Assembly (NCBI RefSeq): GCF_013927005.1 | Contig: NZ_CP055930.1 | Location: 3,720,001-3,784,000 of the forward strand | Direction of reading: 5' to 3' | DNA length: 64,000 nt | DNA from: Enterobacter sp. RHBSTW-00175 | GTDB taxonomy: Bacteria; Pseudomonadota; Gammaproteobacteria; Enterobacterales; Enterobacteriaceae | Notes under the pieces: generated by a model | Databases searched by the model: none | Told to the model about the DNA's origin: nothing | Seen by the model: the letters and a program-made list of their open reading frames with translations, nothing else | Shown here: positions 1 through 9,439 of the stretch, piece after piece | How the letters are laid out: every line of letters begins with the position of its first letter | Numbering within the stretch: the stretch's first letter is position 1 | Translations under genes and position numbers: made by a program

Positions 1-1
1 G

Positions 2-1060
2 ACCGCCTATCTGGCTGGCGGTATGTTTTTACAGTGGCTGTTAGGCCCGCTGTCAGATCGTATTGGCCGTCGCCCGGTAATGCTGACGGGCGTGGTGTGG
101 TTTATCGTGACCTGCCTTGCCACGCTGCTGGCGCAAAATATCGAGCAATTTACACTGCTGCGTTTCCTGCAAGGGGTGAGCTTGTGCTTTATCGGCGCGG
201 TGGGCTATGCGGCGATTCAGGAATCCTTTGAAGAAGCGGTGTGCATCAAAATTACCGCGCTGATGGCGAACGTCGCGCTGATTGCTCCCTTGCTTGGGCC
301 GCTGGTGGGGGCTGCATGGGTGCATGTCGCGCCGTGGGAGGGGATGTTTGTTCTCTTTGCGGCGCTTGCGGCCATCTCCTTCTTTGGCCTGCATCGGGCG
401 ATGCCGGAAACCGCCACCCGGTTGGGCGAAAAACTGTCCCTTAAAGAACTGGGGCGCGATTACAAAGAGGTGCTGAAAAACGTCCGTTTTGTGGCGGGCG
501 CGCTGGCAACGGGCTTTGTCAGCCTGCCATTGCTGGCGTGGATTGCGCAGTCACCGGTCATTATCATCAGCGGCGAGAAGCTCAGCAGCTATGAGTATGG
601 CCTGCTACAAGTGCCGATTTTTGGCGCGCTGATTATCGGTAACCTGGTGCTGGCGCGTCTGACTTCGCGTCGTACCGTACGTTCGTTGATTATCATGGGC
701 GGCTGGCCGATTGCGGCAGGGCTGATTGTGGCAGCTGTGGCCACTGTGGCGTCATCACACGCTTACCTGTGGATGACCGCCGGGCTGAGTCTGTATGCTT
801 TTGGCATTGGGCTGGCGAACGCCGGGCTGGTTCGCCTGACGCTGTTTGCCAGTGATATGAGTAAAGGTACGGTGTCTGCCGCAATGGGCATGTTACAGAT
901 GCTGATTTTTACTGTCGGTATCGAGGTGAGCAAGCACGCTTACGCGTTGGGCGGCAATGGGTTGTTCAGCCTGTTTAACCTCGCCAACGGCGTGCTGTGG
1001 GTTGCCCTGATGGTAGTGTTCCTGAAGGATAAACGTGTCGGGAATGCGTTGCAGCCGTAA
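2..1060 (+). CDS. mdfA: Multidrug efflux MFS transporter MdfA (5' end outside the window)
   Basis: Inner-membrane proton/drug antiporter of the major facilitator superfamily; the family exports cationic and neutral drugs such as chloramphenicol. The reading frame is open from base 2, so the gene begins upstream. Compared with the 410-residue E. coli protein as I recall it, about 57 N-terminal residues are missing, including the first membrane helix with its acidic drug-binding residues. The visible part starts [12 protein letters not shown] and runs straight into the MFS loop motif [11 protein letters not shown], then follows MdfA closely to the end with alternating hydrophobic helices. The first internal ATG (base 23) is not the true start. 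It converges on ybjI across a palindrome that may terminate both genes. Confidence 0.95.
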   Translation, partial: TAYLAGGMFLQWLLGPLSDRIGRRPVMLTGVVWFIVTCLATLLAQNIEQFTLLRFLQGVSLCFIGAVGYAAIQESFEEAVCIKITALMANVALIAPLLGPLVGAAWVHVAPWEGMFVLFAALAAISFFGLHRAMPETATRLGEKLSLKELGRDYKEVLKNVRFVAGALATGFVSLPLLAWIAQSPVIIISGEKLSSYEYGLLQVPIFGALIIGNLVLARLTSRRTVRSLIIMGGWPIAAGLIVAAVATVASSHAYLWMTAGLSLYAFGIGLANAGLVRLTLFASDMSKGTVSAAMGMLQMLIFTVGIEVSKHAYALGGNGLFSLFNLANGVLWVALMVVFLKDKRVGNALQP

Positions 1061-1111
1061 TCTGTTGATGTTGGGCTGAGTGATCCCCACAAAACAGTAC
1101 GAGCACGGACA

Positions 1112-1138
1112 GTTCCCTCTCCCCTTGGGAGAGGGAAC
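1112..1138. terminator. Palindrome between convergent mdfA and ybjI
   Basis: An 11-bp perfect inverted repeat (GTTCCCTCTCC at 1112-1122, GGAGAGGGAAC at 1128-1138) with a 5-base loop lies between the two convergent genes. There is no T-run, so it may work as a hairpin stop or just mark 3' ends. Its CCCTCTCC/GGAGAGGG core is shared with the palindromes at 44762-44779 and at the IS481 insertion site. Confidence 0.5.
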
Positions 1139-1144
1139 GTAAAC

Positions 1145-1957
1145 TCAATTAAACGGCGCTTCCCCGTTCAACACTTTCTCAATCACATCCAGCACACCTT
1201 CATCGTTGTTGTGCAGCGCTTCAAACCGGGCAACCTCTTTAATGTGAGGTCTGGCATTGGCCATCGCAAAGCTAAAGCCCGACTGACGCAGCATTTCCAC
1301 GTCGTTTCCGCTGTCGCCAAAGGCCACTACCTCACCGTTTTCGATACCCCAGTGCTGCTGTAATATCCGCAGGCCATTGGCTTTATGCACGCCGGGGATA
1401 ATCAGGTCGATACTGCCGTGGCCTGTGGTGACGGGCACCATGATATCGCCCAGCTTCTCATGCAGCATCGGCTGGATGCGCGGGATTTCGTCATCTGAAA
1501 CATTAAGCCCAAATTTGAAGAAGATATCGTTCAGATTGTCGAAGTTATCAACCATTTCAAGTCGGTGGTAGTACTGGGCGGCAATCGCCTTGAAGCCGTC
1601 ATTGTAGGATTTCAGTGTATAGGCGCTGCCTTTCCCGCAGGCGATGATCTCCACTTCCGGGACATCGCTTAACACGGCTGCCACGGCGGCGAAGTCGGCT
1701 TTCGACAGTTCACCGTTAAACACGTCTTCACCGGCATTCACCACCCAGCCGCCGTTTTCGGCCACAAAGGCTATCTCGCGCGCGATTTCAGGGAAGAATG
1801 AAATCAACTGGTAATACTGGTTTCCGCTGGCGACAACAAAGCGAATGCCTTGTTCTTTCATGCGTGCATATTGCGCCAGAAAACGCTCACGATTGTAGGT
1901 TTTCGCATCGCTCAGGAAGGTGCCATCCATGTCGACTGCAATCAGTTTAACGCTCAT
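1145..1957 (-). CDS. ybjI: HAD-superfamily sugar/FMN-pathway phosphatase YbjI
   Basis: Cytosolic Cof-type haloacid dehalogenase phosphatase of 270 residues. In E. coli the family member YbjI dephosphorylates the riboflavin precursor 5-amino-6-(5-phosphoribitylamino)uracil and also FMN. Motif I is DMDGTF with the nucleophile Asp9 and acid/base Asp11; motif IV is GDSGND at residues 214-219, which binds magnesium; the cap domain lies between them. The start overlaps the end of ybjJ by 11 bases, so the two are probably co-transcribed from the ybjJ promoter, as in E. coli. Confidence 0.93.
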   Translation of the reverse strand: MSVKLIAVDMDGTFLSDAKTYNRERFLAQYARMKEQGIRFVVASGNQYYQLISFFPEIAREIAFVAENGGWVVNAGEDVFNGELSKADFAAVAAVLSDVPEVEIIACGKGSAYTLKSYNDGFKAIAAQYYHRLEMVDNFDNLNDIFFKFGLNVSDDEIPRIQPMLHEKLGDIMVPVTTGHGSIDLIIPGVHKANGLRILQQHWGIENGEVVAFGDSGNDVEMLRQSGFSFAMANARPHIKEVARFEALHNNDEGVLDVIEKVLNGEAPFN

Positions 1958-3161
1958 ATCCCTTCTCCAGTGTCGTGTGTTCTGCTTCTGGTTTTGCTAC
2001 CGCGCGCGCCACCAGCGCCGCAATCATGACCAGCCCTAACACCACCAGCATGGCGCTACGCAACCCGTAGTGCTCACCCAGGAAACCGAGCAGTGGTGGG
2101 CCCACCAGGAAGGCGAGGTAACCTGTCGTGGCAACCACGCTGACGCGCGTTGGGGCATCCGGACCGGTGTCGCTGGCGGCGGAAATGGTCAGCGGGAAGC
2201 CCAGCGATGCGCCAAGCCCCCATAAAATCACCGAGACACCGGCAATCCAGTCGACATCCACAAAGATGATCATCGCAATTCCCAGCCCGCCCAGCAGGGC
2301 ACTGGCACGAACCACCGTCACGCGGCTGTAGCGGTCGATGAACCAGCCGCCGGTAAAGCGACCAACGGTCATACCCAGCGTAAACCCGGCGTAAATCAGC
2401 GAGCCGGAGGTTGGACTAAATCCGTGGCCATCCACCATCAGCAGCGGTAGCCAGTCATTTGCGGAGCCTTCGGCAAAGGCCATGGCCAGCACCACCACGC
2501 CTATCAGCATCAGCTGCATGTCGCGATAAAACGGCAACCCTTTCTCCGCCGATTTTTGCTCGTCAGCGGTGTTTTTGCCCGTCCCGCCAGGGATTGCTCT
2601 GATACCGGTAAGAATGGGCACAATGCAGACCAGCGCAGCCAGTAAGATATGCAGACTGGCGGCGATCCCGAATGCCGTGAGTGCCATCCCGACGCCAGCG
2701 CCTGCCAGCGTGCCGAGGCTGTAAAAACCATGCATCATGGGTAGCACGGTTTTGTTCATTTCGCGCTCAACGGCTGCCCCTTCAACGTTGATTGCCACTT
2801 CGGCTGCACCAAAACTGCCGCCAAACACCGTCAAGCCCAGAGCAAACAGCACTGGGGAGGCGAACCACAATGCCAGGCTCAGTACCAGCATCCCAAATAC
2901 CGCGCAGCACATGGTGGTACGAATAACTGCGCGCGTACCAAAACGCTTCACCAGCCATGCGGAGCAGAGAATACCGCTCATTGAGCCTACCGACAGGCCA
3001 AACAGCACAATGCCCATTTCTGCGGTTGATACCGACAAAATGTCGCGGATGGCGGGTGTGCGGGTCGCCCAGGATGCCATAAGCAGCCCGGGGATAAAGA
3101 AGAACATAAAGAGCGCCCACATGCGCAGTCGAAGGGCTTTACGGGGTGAAGTCACTGTCAT
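1947..3161 (-). CDS. ybjJ: MFS transporter YbjJ
   Basis: Inner-membrane major facilitator of 404 residues with about twelve hydrophobic segments; substrate unknown. The frame is open further upstream to 3308, but the start at 3161 ([10 protein letters not shown]) gives the length and N-terminus of the E. coli protein, and upstream starts would run through the rcdA promoter region. Recognisable MFS features are the loop VKRFGTR near residue 70 and [14 protein letters not shown] in the second half. It is divergent from the TetR-type gene rcdA, with 82 bases between the starts, and overlaps ybjI downstream. A shared operator in that gap suggests control by RcdA. Confidence 0.92.
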   Translation of the reverse strand: MTVTSPRKALRLRMWALFMFFFIPGLLMASWATRTPAIRDILSVSTAEMGIVLFGLSVGSMSGILCSAWLVKRFGTRAVIRTTMCCAVFGMLVLSLALWFASPVLFALGLTVFGGSFGAAEVAINVEGAAVEREMNKTVLPMMHGFYSLGTLAGAGVGMALTAFGIAASLHILLAALVCIVPILTGIRAIPGGTGKNTADEQKSAEKGLPFYRDMQLMLIGVVVLAMAFAEGSANDWLPLLMVDGHGFSPTSGSLIYAGFTLGMTVGRFTGGWFIDRYSRVTVVRASALLGGLGIAMIIFVDVDWIAGVSVILWGLGASLGFPLTISAASDTGPDAPTRVSVVATTGYLAFLVGPPLLGFLGEHYGLRSAMLVVLGLVMIAALVARAVAKPEAEHTTLEKGYER

Positions 3162-3210
3162 TGAGGTAAGCACCAGAAGTACAACAATAGCGACAACACT
3201 ACCAAGTTTG

Positions 3211-3224
3211 TGTACATTTGTACA
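3211..3224. promoter_or_regulatory. Palindrome in the ybjJ/rcdA divergent promoter (putative TetR-type operator)
   Basis: TGTACATTTGTACA is two 6-base arms, each itself the palindrome TGTACA, separated by TT. It lies between the divergent starts of ybjJ (3161) and rcdA (3244), 20 bases upstream of the rcdA ATG. Position and symmetry fit an autoregulatory site for the adjacent TetR-family protein; binding is inferred only. Confidence 0.5.
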
Positions 3225-3243
3225 TAAACGAGATGAGGATTTT

Positions 3244-3795
3244 ATGAGCAGACCACCGAACGATCCCAACCGCCGGGAGAAGATACTCCAGGCCACGCTG
3301 GATACCATTGCAGAACACGGGATCCATGCGGTTACGCACCGTAAAATTGCCAGTTGTGCAGGTGTGCCGCTGGGATCGATGACCTACTATTTTGACGGTA
3401 AGGAATCGCTGCTTGAAGAGGCGTTCACGTGGTTTACGCGGCAAATGTCGCAGCAGTACCGTGATTACTTTGCAGGCGTTAACGGCCCGGAAATGGCCTG
3501 TGAATCCATTACCACCCTGATCCACAGTTCTGAAGTCACCACGCCGCACAATATGGAGCTGATGTATCAACTGTATGCCTTTATGAACCGCAGCCCGGCG
3601 CTTAAAACAGTGATGCAGGACTGGATGAAAATGAGCCAGAACACGCTTGAGCAGTGGTTTGACCAGGTCACTGCCCGCGCGCTGGATGCGTTTATTGAAG
3701 GCATGACGCTGCACTTTGTAACAGACCGACAGCCGTTATCACGGGAAGAGATCCGCATGATGGTGGGGAGGATTGCGGGTGAGGGCAGGCGCTAG
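3244..3795 (+). CDS. rcdA: TetR-family transcriptional regulator RcdA (YbjK)
   Basis: DNA-binding regulator of 183 residues. In E. coli RcdA activates csgD and affects biofilm and stress genes. The N-terminal TetR helix-turn-helix spans about residues 10-56 and includes [20 protein letters not shown]; the rest is the ligand/dimer domain. The frame continues upstream to 2737, but that part is antisense to ybjJ. The start at 3244 ([14 protein letters not shown]) matches the family start and has GAGG upstream. The gene is divergent from ybjJ and ends in a CTAG shared with the stop codon of the convergent dehydrogenase gene, so there is no room for a terminator between them. Confidence 0.92.
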   Translation: MSRPPNDPNRREKILQATLDTIAEHGIHAVTHRKIASCAGVPLGSMTYYFDGKESLLEEAFTWFTRQMSQQYRDYFAGVNGPEMACESITTLIHSSEVTTPHNMELMYQLYAFMNRSPALKTVMQDWMKMSQNTLEQWFDQVTARALDAFIEGMTLHFVTDRQPLSREEIRMMVGRIAGEGRR

Positions 3796-4568
3796 TAAGT
3801 GGTTGCGCCGGCCGTCATATTCACCACCGCGCCCGTCATCGCATTCGCTTCATCCGAGGCCAGAAACGCGATGGTATTTGCCACCTGTGCCAGCGTCGGC
3901 AGGCGTTTTAGCATGGTGCCTTGTGCCGCACCACCTAAAAACGCATCCACCGAAATGCCCATTCCCTTTGCCTTTAGGGCAAACAATTCACCCACATACG
4001 AACCCGCCTGGACCGCATCGGCAATGGCGTGGGAGCGTATGCACAACACCCGGATATTTTTCGGCCCCAGCTCACCGGCGAGCGCCCGTGTAAAAGCCTC
4101 TATCCCCGCACACCCCACGATATGCCCGAGATGACCCGGCATGGCCATATTCGCCGCCGGTGCGACGACAGTGATGATACAGCCTGCGCGCTCGGCGCCC
4201 ATTTTCGGTGAAACAGATTTTGCGATGTTGAAGTACGCCGTGAGGAAAGGATCGAATCCCTGTCTGAATTCGGACAGAGTTAATTCATCGATACGTTTCC
4301 CCTGGTCGTGCATAAAACCGGTGGCGTTAACCACCACGTCGATGCTGGTGAGGGCCGGAAGCGGGTCGGTGCCGTGGAGAGCATCAAAGATAAACGTACT
4401 GGCTGTGCCGCCCGCGGCGCGGATGCTTTCTGCTGTGGCGTCCAGTCTGGCCTGGTCACGCGCGCCGAGGTATACGTGCGCGCCATCGCGTGCCAGAGCA
4501 TGTGCCACCGCACTGCCGATTGCACCGCTGCCGCCAAAGATGAGCGCGGTCTGGTGTTTGAGTTGCAT
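3792..4568 (-). CDS. SDR-family protein lacking the catalytic Ser-Tyr-Lys residues
   Basis: 258 residues with a short-chain dehydrogenase/reductase Rossmann fold: glycine motif GGSGAIG at residues 12-18, the NATG motif at 81-84, a helix with Asn114, and a C-terminal [18 protein letters not shown] segment typical of classical SDRs. The catalytic residues are absent by manual alignment: the Ser position reads VVAPAA near 134-139, and the usual YxxxK reads HIVGC at 149-153. It may be a binding protein or an enzyme with altered chemistry; substrate unknown. The ATG at 4568 is preceded by an AGGTGG ribosome-binding site. The gene is not in this position in K-12, where rcdA is followed by rybB and ybjL. 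Confidence 0.8.
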   Translation of the reverse strand: MQLKHQTALIFGGSGAIGSAVAHALARDGAHVYLGARDQARLDATAESIRAAGGTASTFIFDALHGTDPLPALTSIDVVVNATGFMHDQGKRIDELTLSEFRQGFDPFLTAYFNIAKSVSPKMGAERAGCIITVVAPAANMAMPGHLGHIVGCAGIEAFTRALAGELGPKNIRVLCIRSHAIADAVQAGSYVGELFALKAKGMGISVDAFLGGAAQGTMLKRLPTLAQVANTIAFLASDEANAMTGAVVNMTAGATTY

Positions 4569-4652
4569 GTGTCCACCTTTGTCAGTCCGGGTGAACCAAA
4601 AGTATGTGCGATGGGTGGGGAATTGACGAGGGAAGGGGGGATTTCAGGCAAC

Positions 4653-4695
4653 AAAAAACCCATCAACCTTGAACCAAAACGGCGGGGTTGATGGG
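4653..4695 (-). terminator. Intrinsic terminator of RybB
   Basis: On the minus strand CCCATCAACC pairs with GGTTGATGGG (10 bp, 17-base loop), followed directly by TTTTTT. It forms the 3' end and Hfq-binding tail of RybB. Because ybjL is read in the same direction and ends at 4808, it could also stop ybjL transcripts. Confidence 0.9.
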
Positions 4696-4731
4696 CTCCA
4701 CAAATTGGGGACATCAAAGAAAAGCAGTGGC
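4653..4731 (-). ncRNA. rybB: Small regulatory RNA RybB
   Basis: On the minus strand the sequence starts GCCACTGCTTTTC and continues through the conserved TTGATGTCCCC segment, matching the 79-nt E. coli RybB almost base for base as I remember it. The 5' end is the seed that pairs with outer-membrane protein mRNAs (ompC, ompW, fadL and others) with Hfq, promoting their decay under envelope stress. The 3' end is a 10-bp intrinsic terminator hairpin (4659-4668 with 4686-4695) followed by six T. Position next to ybjL is as in E. coli. The SDR gene now separates it from rcdA. Confidence 0.93.
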
Positions 4732-4737
4732 ACTAAT

Positions 4738-4764
4738 TATGACTACCCCCTGAAAGAAAAGTTC
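4738..4764 (-). promoter_or_regulatory. Sigma-E promoter of rybB
   Basis: On the minus strand a perfect sigma-E -35 element GAACTT (4759-4764) is followed by a 16-base spacer and TCATA (4738-4742), close to the TCTGA consensus. The predicted start at 4731, six bases further, is exactly the RybB 5' end. This fits the known RpoE dependence of rybB. Confidence 0.88.
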
Positions 4765-4807
4765 TGCGCATATCTAAAATATTTTCGACTATGCGCAAAT
4801 TTTCTCT

Positions 4808-6493
4808 CTATCCCAGTCCTGGCCAGATGATGATGATGAGTGTACCGGCGAGTGTCAGCAGGACGTTGGCGATAGCGTAGGTGCCCGCGTAACCCAGCGC
4901 CGGGATGTTGCTGCGCGCGGTGTCGCTGATGATTTCCATCGCCGGGGCGCAGGTACGCGCACCCATCATGGCGCCGAACAGCAGGGCGCGGTTCATGCGC
5001 AACACGTAAGCACCAAACAGGAAACAAATCACCACCGGCACCAGGCTGACGATAAGTCCGGAAACCAACATTTGCCAGCCGACAGAGCCCAGGCTGTGGC
5101 CAATGCCACTACCGGCGCTTAAACCCACCCCGGCCATAAACACCATCAGACCAAACTCTTTCACCATGTTCAGCGCACCCTGCGGGATATAACCGAAGGT
5201 CGGGTGGTTAGCTCGCAGGAAGCCAAGCATAATCCCGGCGAACAGCAGACCGGCGGCGTTACCGATGCCAAAACTAAAGTTGCTGAACTGGAAGGTGATC
5301 ATCCCGATCATCAGGCCGACAATAAAGAAGGCGCAAAATGCCAGCAGGTCGGTCACCTGGCTGTGAATGGAGATAAAGCCGATGCGGTCAGCAACGGTTT
5401 TCACGCGACGCGCATCACCGCTCACTTGCAGCACATCACCTTTGTTCAGTACCACGTTATCGTCGATTGGCATCTCAATCTGGCTGCGGATCACGCGGTT
5501 TAAGAAACAACCGTGATCGGTCAGCTTCAGCTGCGCCAGGCGGCGGCCAACGGCATTATGGTTTTTCACCACAATCTCTTCGGTGACGATACGCATGTCG
5601 AGCAGATCGCGGTCGAACACCTCTTTACCGTTACGGAAGCTGGGGTCGAGGCGCGCGTGGGCATCAGGGTAGCCTACCAGAGCGATATCATCGCCCATCT
5701 GTAATACGGCATCGCCGTCGGGGTTTGCCAGAATGCCGTTACGGCGGATACGTTCGATGTAACAACCTGTCTGGCGGTAAATGCCCAGCTCGCGCAGATT
5801 TTTACCGTCGGCCCAGGCAACCAGCTCTGGCCCCACGCGATAGGCGCGAATAACCGGGAGATAGACTTTACGTTTGCTGTCGGTGTCCAGACCGCGCTCG
5901 CGGGCAATTTGCTGCGCGCTGGTCTGCAAATCCTGGTGCTGGAGTTTTGGCAGGTAACGCGCGCCAACAATCAGGCTCACCAGGCCAATCAGATAGGTCA
6001 GGGCATAGCCCAGGCTCAGGTGATCGAGTGCGGTTGAAAGGGAATCGCCCGCCATACCGGAGTGGCGAAGGGTATCGCCCGCACCCACCAGCACCGGCGT
6101 GGAGGTCATGGAGCCTGCCAGCATACCGGCCGTTAAGCCGATATCCCAGCCAAACAGTTTACCCAGACCTAACGCTATCAGTAGCGCGCTGCCGACCATC
6201 ACCAGGGCCAGCATCAGGTAATTCTTACCGTCACGGAAGAAAATTGAAAAAAAGTTCGGGCCTGCTTCCACGCCAACACAAAAAATAAACAGCATAAAAC
6301 CTAAGTTGAGCGCGTCCGTGTTAATGCTGAAATGCTGCTGACCTAATAATAAAGAAACGACTAAAACGCCAATCGAATTACCAAGTTGAACTGAACCCAG
6401 GCGTAATTTACCCAGGCAAAGGCCCAGTGCCAGTACCACAAATAATAACAGGATGTAATTCCCGTTTAACAAGTCTGCGACGTTTATATTCAC
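4808..6493 (-). CDS. ybjL: Putative AspT/YidE-family antiporter YbjL
   Basis: Inner-membrane transport protein of 561 residues, the E. coli length. Layout is that of the aspartate:alanine exchanger family: a first block of membrane helices (residues about 5-190), a soluble centre with two TrkA-C-like domains (about 200-370), and a second membrane block to the C-terminus that repeats the family signature [12 protein letters not shown] and [14 protein letters not shown]. Substrate unknown. It is a single-gene unit with 274 bases upstream of its start, where I see no clear regulatory motif. Transcription may stop at the RybB terminator. Confidence 0.92.
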   Translation of the reverse strand: MNINVADLLNGNYILLLFVVLALGLCLGKLRLGSVQLGNSIGVLVVSLLLGQQHFSINTDALNLGFMLFIFCVGVEAGPNFFSIFFRDGKNYLMLALVMVGSALLIALGLGKLFGWDIGLTAGMLAGSMTSTPVLVGAGDTLRHSGMAGDSLSTALDHLSLGYALTYLIGLVSLIVGARYLPKLQHQDLQTSAQQIARERGLDTDSKRKVYLPVIRAYRVGPELVAWADGKNLRELGIYRQTGCYIERIRRNGILANPDGDAVLQMGDDIALVGYPDAHARLDPSFRNGKEVFDRDLLDMRIVTEEIVVKNHNAVGRRLAQLKLTDHGCFLNRVIRSQIEMPIDDNVVLNKGDVLQVSGDARRVKTVADRIGFISIHSQVTDLLAFCAFFIVGLMIGMITFQFSNFSFGIGNAAGLLFAGIMLGFLRANHPTFGYIPQGALNMVKEFGLMVFMAGVGLSAGSGIGHSLGSVGWQMLVSGLIVSLVPVVICFLFGAYVLRMNRALLFGAMMGARTCAPAMEIISDTARSNIPALGYAGTYAIANVLLTLAGTLIIIIWPGLG

Positions 6494-6756
6494 GGAGGCT
6501 AACTTCTTGTTTACCAGTAAGTTGTTGAATGAAGAGGCTATTTGGGCTACTGTTTTGGGCGTCAGGGAAAAATCCTAAATCCCATACACCCTTAATTAAT
6601 TCCGTAAAACAATAGCTGCGGGTTAGTTTAATCGTATTAGCGATCGGCGGCTACCTATTATCGCATTACCCTGTGCGGGCTTCGGCAAGGATTGCCACAC
6701 TGCTTTATCTGACTGGGCGTCCACTGGACGAAAGTGTATTTGATAGAGAAGAAGTC

Positions 6757-6762
6757 AGGAGG
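6757..6762 (+). promoter_or_regulatory. Ribosome-binding site that decides the ybjM TTG start
   Basis: A perfect AGGAGG lies five bases before TTG at 6768, with no ATG or GTG at suitable distance. This supports TTG as the initiation codon of ybjM and gives the expected protein length. Confidence 0.75.
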
Positions 6763-6767
6763 ATAGT

Positions 6768-7142
6768 TTGAACATTAAACGAAACTGGGCGGGCGTGATC
6801 AGCTGTTTTTTGCTCTTCACGGTGGTTTGCCTGTCTTTGGCCTTTAATGTGAAAGGGGCATTCAGGGCCTCAGGCCATCCGGAACTGGGTTTGCTCTTCT
6901 TCACCCTTCCGGGGGCGGCGGCCAGTTTTCTCTCTCGCCGGGGAGAGGTGGTCAAGCCGTTGTTGGGGGCAATGCTGGCCGCACCGTTATGCCTGTTACT
7001 GATGCGTCTGCTGTTTGTCACGACAAGAAGCTTCTGGCAGGAGCTGGCCTGGTTACTGAGCGGGGTTTTCTGGTGTGCGTTGGGCGCGCTGTGTTTCTTA
7101 TTTGTTCGCAGCCTGATGCGCCAGCGGCGTCACCACAAATAA
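6768..7142 (+). CDS. ybjM: Inner-membrane protein YbjM
   Basis: Small membrane protein of 124 residues and unknown function, one residue shorter than in E. coli. Four hydrophobic segments can be seen (about residues 7-27, 40-57, 64-84 and 90-112), followed by a basic tail (MRQRRHHK). Conserved family stretches include KGAFRASGHPE and RSFWQELAWLLS. Initiation is at TTG, supported by AGGAGG at ideal spacing. It is convergent with grxA, and its stop codon touches the grxA terminator. Confidence 0.88.
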   Translation: MNIKRNWAGVISCFLLFTVVCLSLAFNVKGAFRASGHPELGLLFFTLPGAAASFLSRRGEVVKPLLGAMLAAPLCLLLMRLLFVTTRSFWQELAWLLSGVFWCALGALCFLFVRSLMRQRRHHK

Positions 7143-7166
7143 AAACGCCCTCGCGCTGAGGGCGTC
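7141..7166 (-). terminator. Terminator between ybjM and grxA
   Basis: ACGCCCTC (7145-7152) pairs with GAGGGCGT (7158-7165) around a 5-base loop. Read on the minus strand it is followed by a T-run (7141-7145), so it is the intrinsic terminator of grxA. On the plus strand it can also stop ybjM, whose stop codon it adjoins. Confidence 0.82.
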
Positions 7167-7172
7167 TTACCA

Positions 7173-7442
7173 TTACTGGGCGGCAAACAGGCCCAGGTTT
7201 TCTTTGGCGTAAGCTTCGAAATCAGTGCAGCCGCCAATGTGTTTCTGATCGAGGAAAATCTGCGGTACGGTTTCAACCGGTTTACCTACGGTTTTTTCCA
7301 GATCGGCTTTGCTGATCCCTTCCGCATGGATATCGACATAACGGAAGTTAAAGTCATCACGCTCTTCGGTCAGTTTTTCTGCCAGTTCTTTAGCGCGCAC
7401 ACAGTAAGGGCATCCTGGACGACCAAAAATTACTGCAAACAT
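7173..7442 (-). CDS. grxA: Glutaredoxin 1
   Basis: Cytosolic glutathione-dependent disulfide reductase of 89 residues; in E. coli it reduces ribonucleotide reductase, PAPS reductase and oxidised OxyR. The CPYC active site is at residues 11-14, TVPQIF carries the cis-proline loop, and GGCTDF is the glutathione-binding segment. The frame is open to 7493, but the ATG at 7442 gives the family N-terminus MFAVIFGRPGCPYC and has GAGAG upstream. It is divergent from nfsA. grxA is OxyR-induced in E. coli; I could not place an OxyR site with confidence in the 187-base gap. Confidence 0.95.
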   Translation of the reverse strand: MFAVIFGRPGCPYCVRAKELAEKLTEERDDFNFRYVDIHAEGISKADLEKTVGKPVETVPQIFLDQKHIGGCTDFEAYAKENLGLFAAQ

Positions 7443-7629
7443 TTCTCTCTCCTCAAAAAACAAGCCTGACGGCGAATGGCACTTATATTGCACGATAACC
7501 TGCCGGAATGAAAAGAAGGTTTCACCTGTCGCTTTAATATCTTCAGGCTATGTTTGGCCAATTACATGCCCGGCATCTTTGCCTATACTGGCTGCCATAC
7601 CGCGTACAGACCGACCAAAGAGAGACACC

Positions 7630-8352
7630 ATGACGCCAACGATTGACCTGCTGCGTTCCCACCGCTCAATTCGCCATTTCACTGATGAACCCATTACCCA
7701 GGCGCAGCGCGAGGCGATTCTCGACAGTGCAAGAGGCACCTCAAGCTCCAGTTTTTTGCAGTGCTCCACCATTATCCGCATCACCGATGCACAACTGCGT
7801 GAGCAACTGGTCACGCTGACGGGCGGGCAGAAGCACGTCGCCCAGGCGGCTGAATTCTGGATCTTCTGCGCTGATTTCAACCGCCACCTGCAAATCTGCC
7901 CGGAGGCCGAACTGGGTCTTGCCGAACAACTGTTGCTGGGCGTGGTGGATACTGCGCTGATGGCGCAAAACGCGCTGACGGCGGCTGAGTCTTTAGGGCT
8001 TGGCGGCGTGTACATCGGCGGCCTGCGCAATAACATTGAGGCCGTCACTGAACTGCTACATCTGCCAAAACATGTGTTACCGCTGTTTGGCCTGTGCCTT
8101 GGCTGGCCTGCTGATAACCCGGATGTGAAGCCACGCTTGCCTGCGGCCATGATCATGCATGAAAACCGCTACCAGCCTGTCGATCAGGAATTACTGGCAC
8201 AATACGACGAAGAGCTGGCGCACTACTACATGACGCGCGGCAGCAATACGCGTCGTGATACCTGGAGCGACCATATTCGCCGCACGATCATCAAAGAAAA
8301 CCGCCCGTTTATTCTCGATTATTTGCATAAACAGGGTTGGGCGACGCGCTAG
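7630..8352 (+). CDS. nfsA: Oxygen-insensitive NADPH nitroreductase NfsA
   Basis: FMN flavoprotein of 240 residues, identical in length to E. coli NfsA. It reduces nitroaromatics such as nitrofurazone, as well as quinones and chromate, by two-electron steps with NADPH. The nitroreductase fold starts RSHRSIRHFTDEPI; GLGGVYIGGLRNN is the conserved mid-region; the C-terminal part contributes to NADPH binding. The ATG at 7630 is chosen over the upstream in-frame start at 7579 by family length. ybjC, which precedes nfsA in E. coli and overlaps it, is missing. rimK and ybjN follow as in the E. coli operon. Confidence 0.95.
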   Translation: MTPTIDLLRSHRSIRHFTDEPITQAQREAILDSARGTSSSSFLQCSTIIRITDAQLREQLVTLTGGQKHVAQAAEFWIFCADFNRHLQICPEAELGLAEQLLLGVVDTALMAQNALTAAESLGLGGVYIGGLRNNIEAVTELLHLPKHVLPLFGLCLGWPADNPDVKPRLPAAMIMHENRYQPVDQELLAQYDEELAHYYMTRGSNTRRDTWSDHIRRTIIKENRPFILDYLHKQGWATR

Positions 8353-8473
8353 CACATTCATCCTGTGCCTCTCTGCCGCTATACACGTCATCCTTCAGGC
8401 TGCCTTGATTCAACTTGAATGATTTTGTGTATATGATACGCAGGCTTTTCCCATGTCTTTAGAGAGGTGCAGG

Positions 8474-9376
8474 GTGAAAATTGCCATTTTGTCCCGGGAT
8501 GGAACGCTCTATTCATGCAAACGTCTGCGAGAAGCAGCGTCAATGCGCGGCCATCAGGTTGAAATCCTCGATCCGCTGTCCTGTTATATGAACATCGATC
8601 CGGCGGCGTCGTCCATTCACTATAAAGGCCGCCAGCTCCCGCTTTTCGATGCAGTGATACCGCGCATTGGATCTCAGATTACCTATTACGGCACCGCTGC
8701 GCTTCGCCAGTTCGAAATGCTCGGCAGCTACCCGCTTAACGAATCCGTCGCGATTTCCCGCGCCCGCGATAAGTTGCGTTCTCTGCAACTGCTGGCCCGC
8801 CAGGGCATCGATCTGCCCGTTACCGGGATTGCCCACTCGCCGGACGATACCAGCGACCTGATCGACATGGTGGGCGGCGCGCCGCTGGTGATCAAGCTGG
8901 TGGAAGGTACCCAGGGTATTGGCGTGGTATTGGCCGAAACGCGGCAGGCGGCGGAAAGCGTGATTGATGCGTTTCGCGGCCTCAATGCGCATATTCTGGT
9001 GCAGGAATATATTGAAGAAGCCAAAGGTTGCGACGTCCGCTGTCTGGTGGTTGGCGATGAAGTGGTTGCGGCCATCGAGCGCCAGGCGAAAAACGGGGAC
9101 TTCCGTTCAAACCTGCACCGTGGTGGCGTGGCGCGGGTTGCCAACATCAGCGAACGTGAACGTGAAATCGCCGTTAAAGCGGCGCAGACGTTAGGCCTGG
9201 ACGTAGCCGGTGTCGATATTCTGCGTGCCTCACGCGGCCCGCTGGTGATGGAAGTGAATGCATCCCCCGGGCTGGAAGGCATTGAGAAAACCACTGGCAT
9301 TGATATCGCCGGGAAAATGATCGCCTGGATCGAACGCCACGCGACCCCTGGGTATTGCCTGAAAACGGGCGGTTAA
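8474..9376 (+). CDS. rimK: Ribosomal protein S6 modification enzyme RimK
   Basis: ATP-grasp ligase that adds glutamate residues to the C-terminus of ribosomal protein S6. Begins at GTG 8474 (AGAGAGGTGCAGG upstream), giving [18 protein letters not shown] and 300 residues, the E. coli length; the in-frame ATG at 8453 would add seven unusual residues. The ATP-grasp domain covers about residues 104-287, with the nucleotide loop [11 protein letters not shown], hinge LVQEYI and metal ligands in [13 protein letters not shown] -10-like TATGAT at 8432 with a weak -35 suggests a private promoter in the 121 bases after nfsA, although the E. coli genes are co-transcribed. Confidence 0.95.
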   Translation: MKIAILSRDGTLYSCKRLREAASMRGHQVEILDPLSCYMNIDPAASSIHYKGRQLPLFDAVIPRIGSQITYYGTAALRQFEMLGSYPLNESVAISRARDKLRSLQLLARQGIDLPVTGIAHSPDDTSDLIDMVGGAPLVIKLVEGTQGIGVVLAETRQAAESVIDAFRGLNAHILVQEYIEEAKGCDVRCLVVGDEVVAAIERQAKNGDFRSNLHRGGVARVANISEREREIAVKAAQTLGLDVAGVDILRASRGPLVMEVNASPGLEGIEKTTGIDIAGKMIAWIERHATPGYCLKTGG

Positions 9377-9439
9377 ATGGATTCGCACGCACTTTTTGCG
9401 TACTCTATGCGAAGTTATTTTTAAAGAGGCTGCACAGCT

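Noticed and set aside
2737..3243. N-terminal extension of the rcdA frame
   Set aside because: It is antisense to ybjJ, and the RcdA family starts at 3244.
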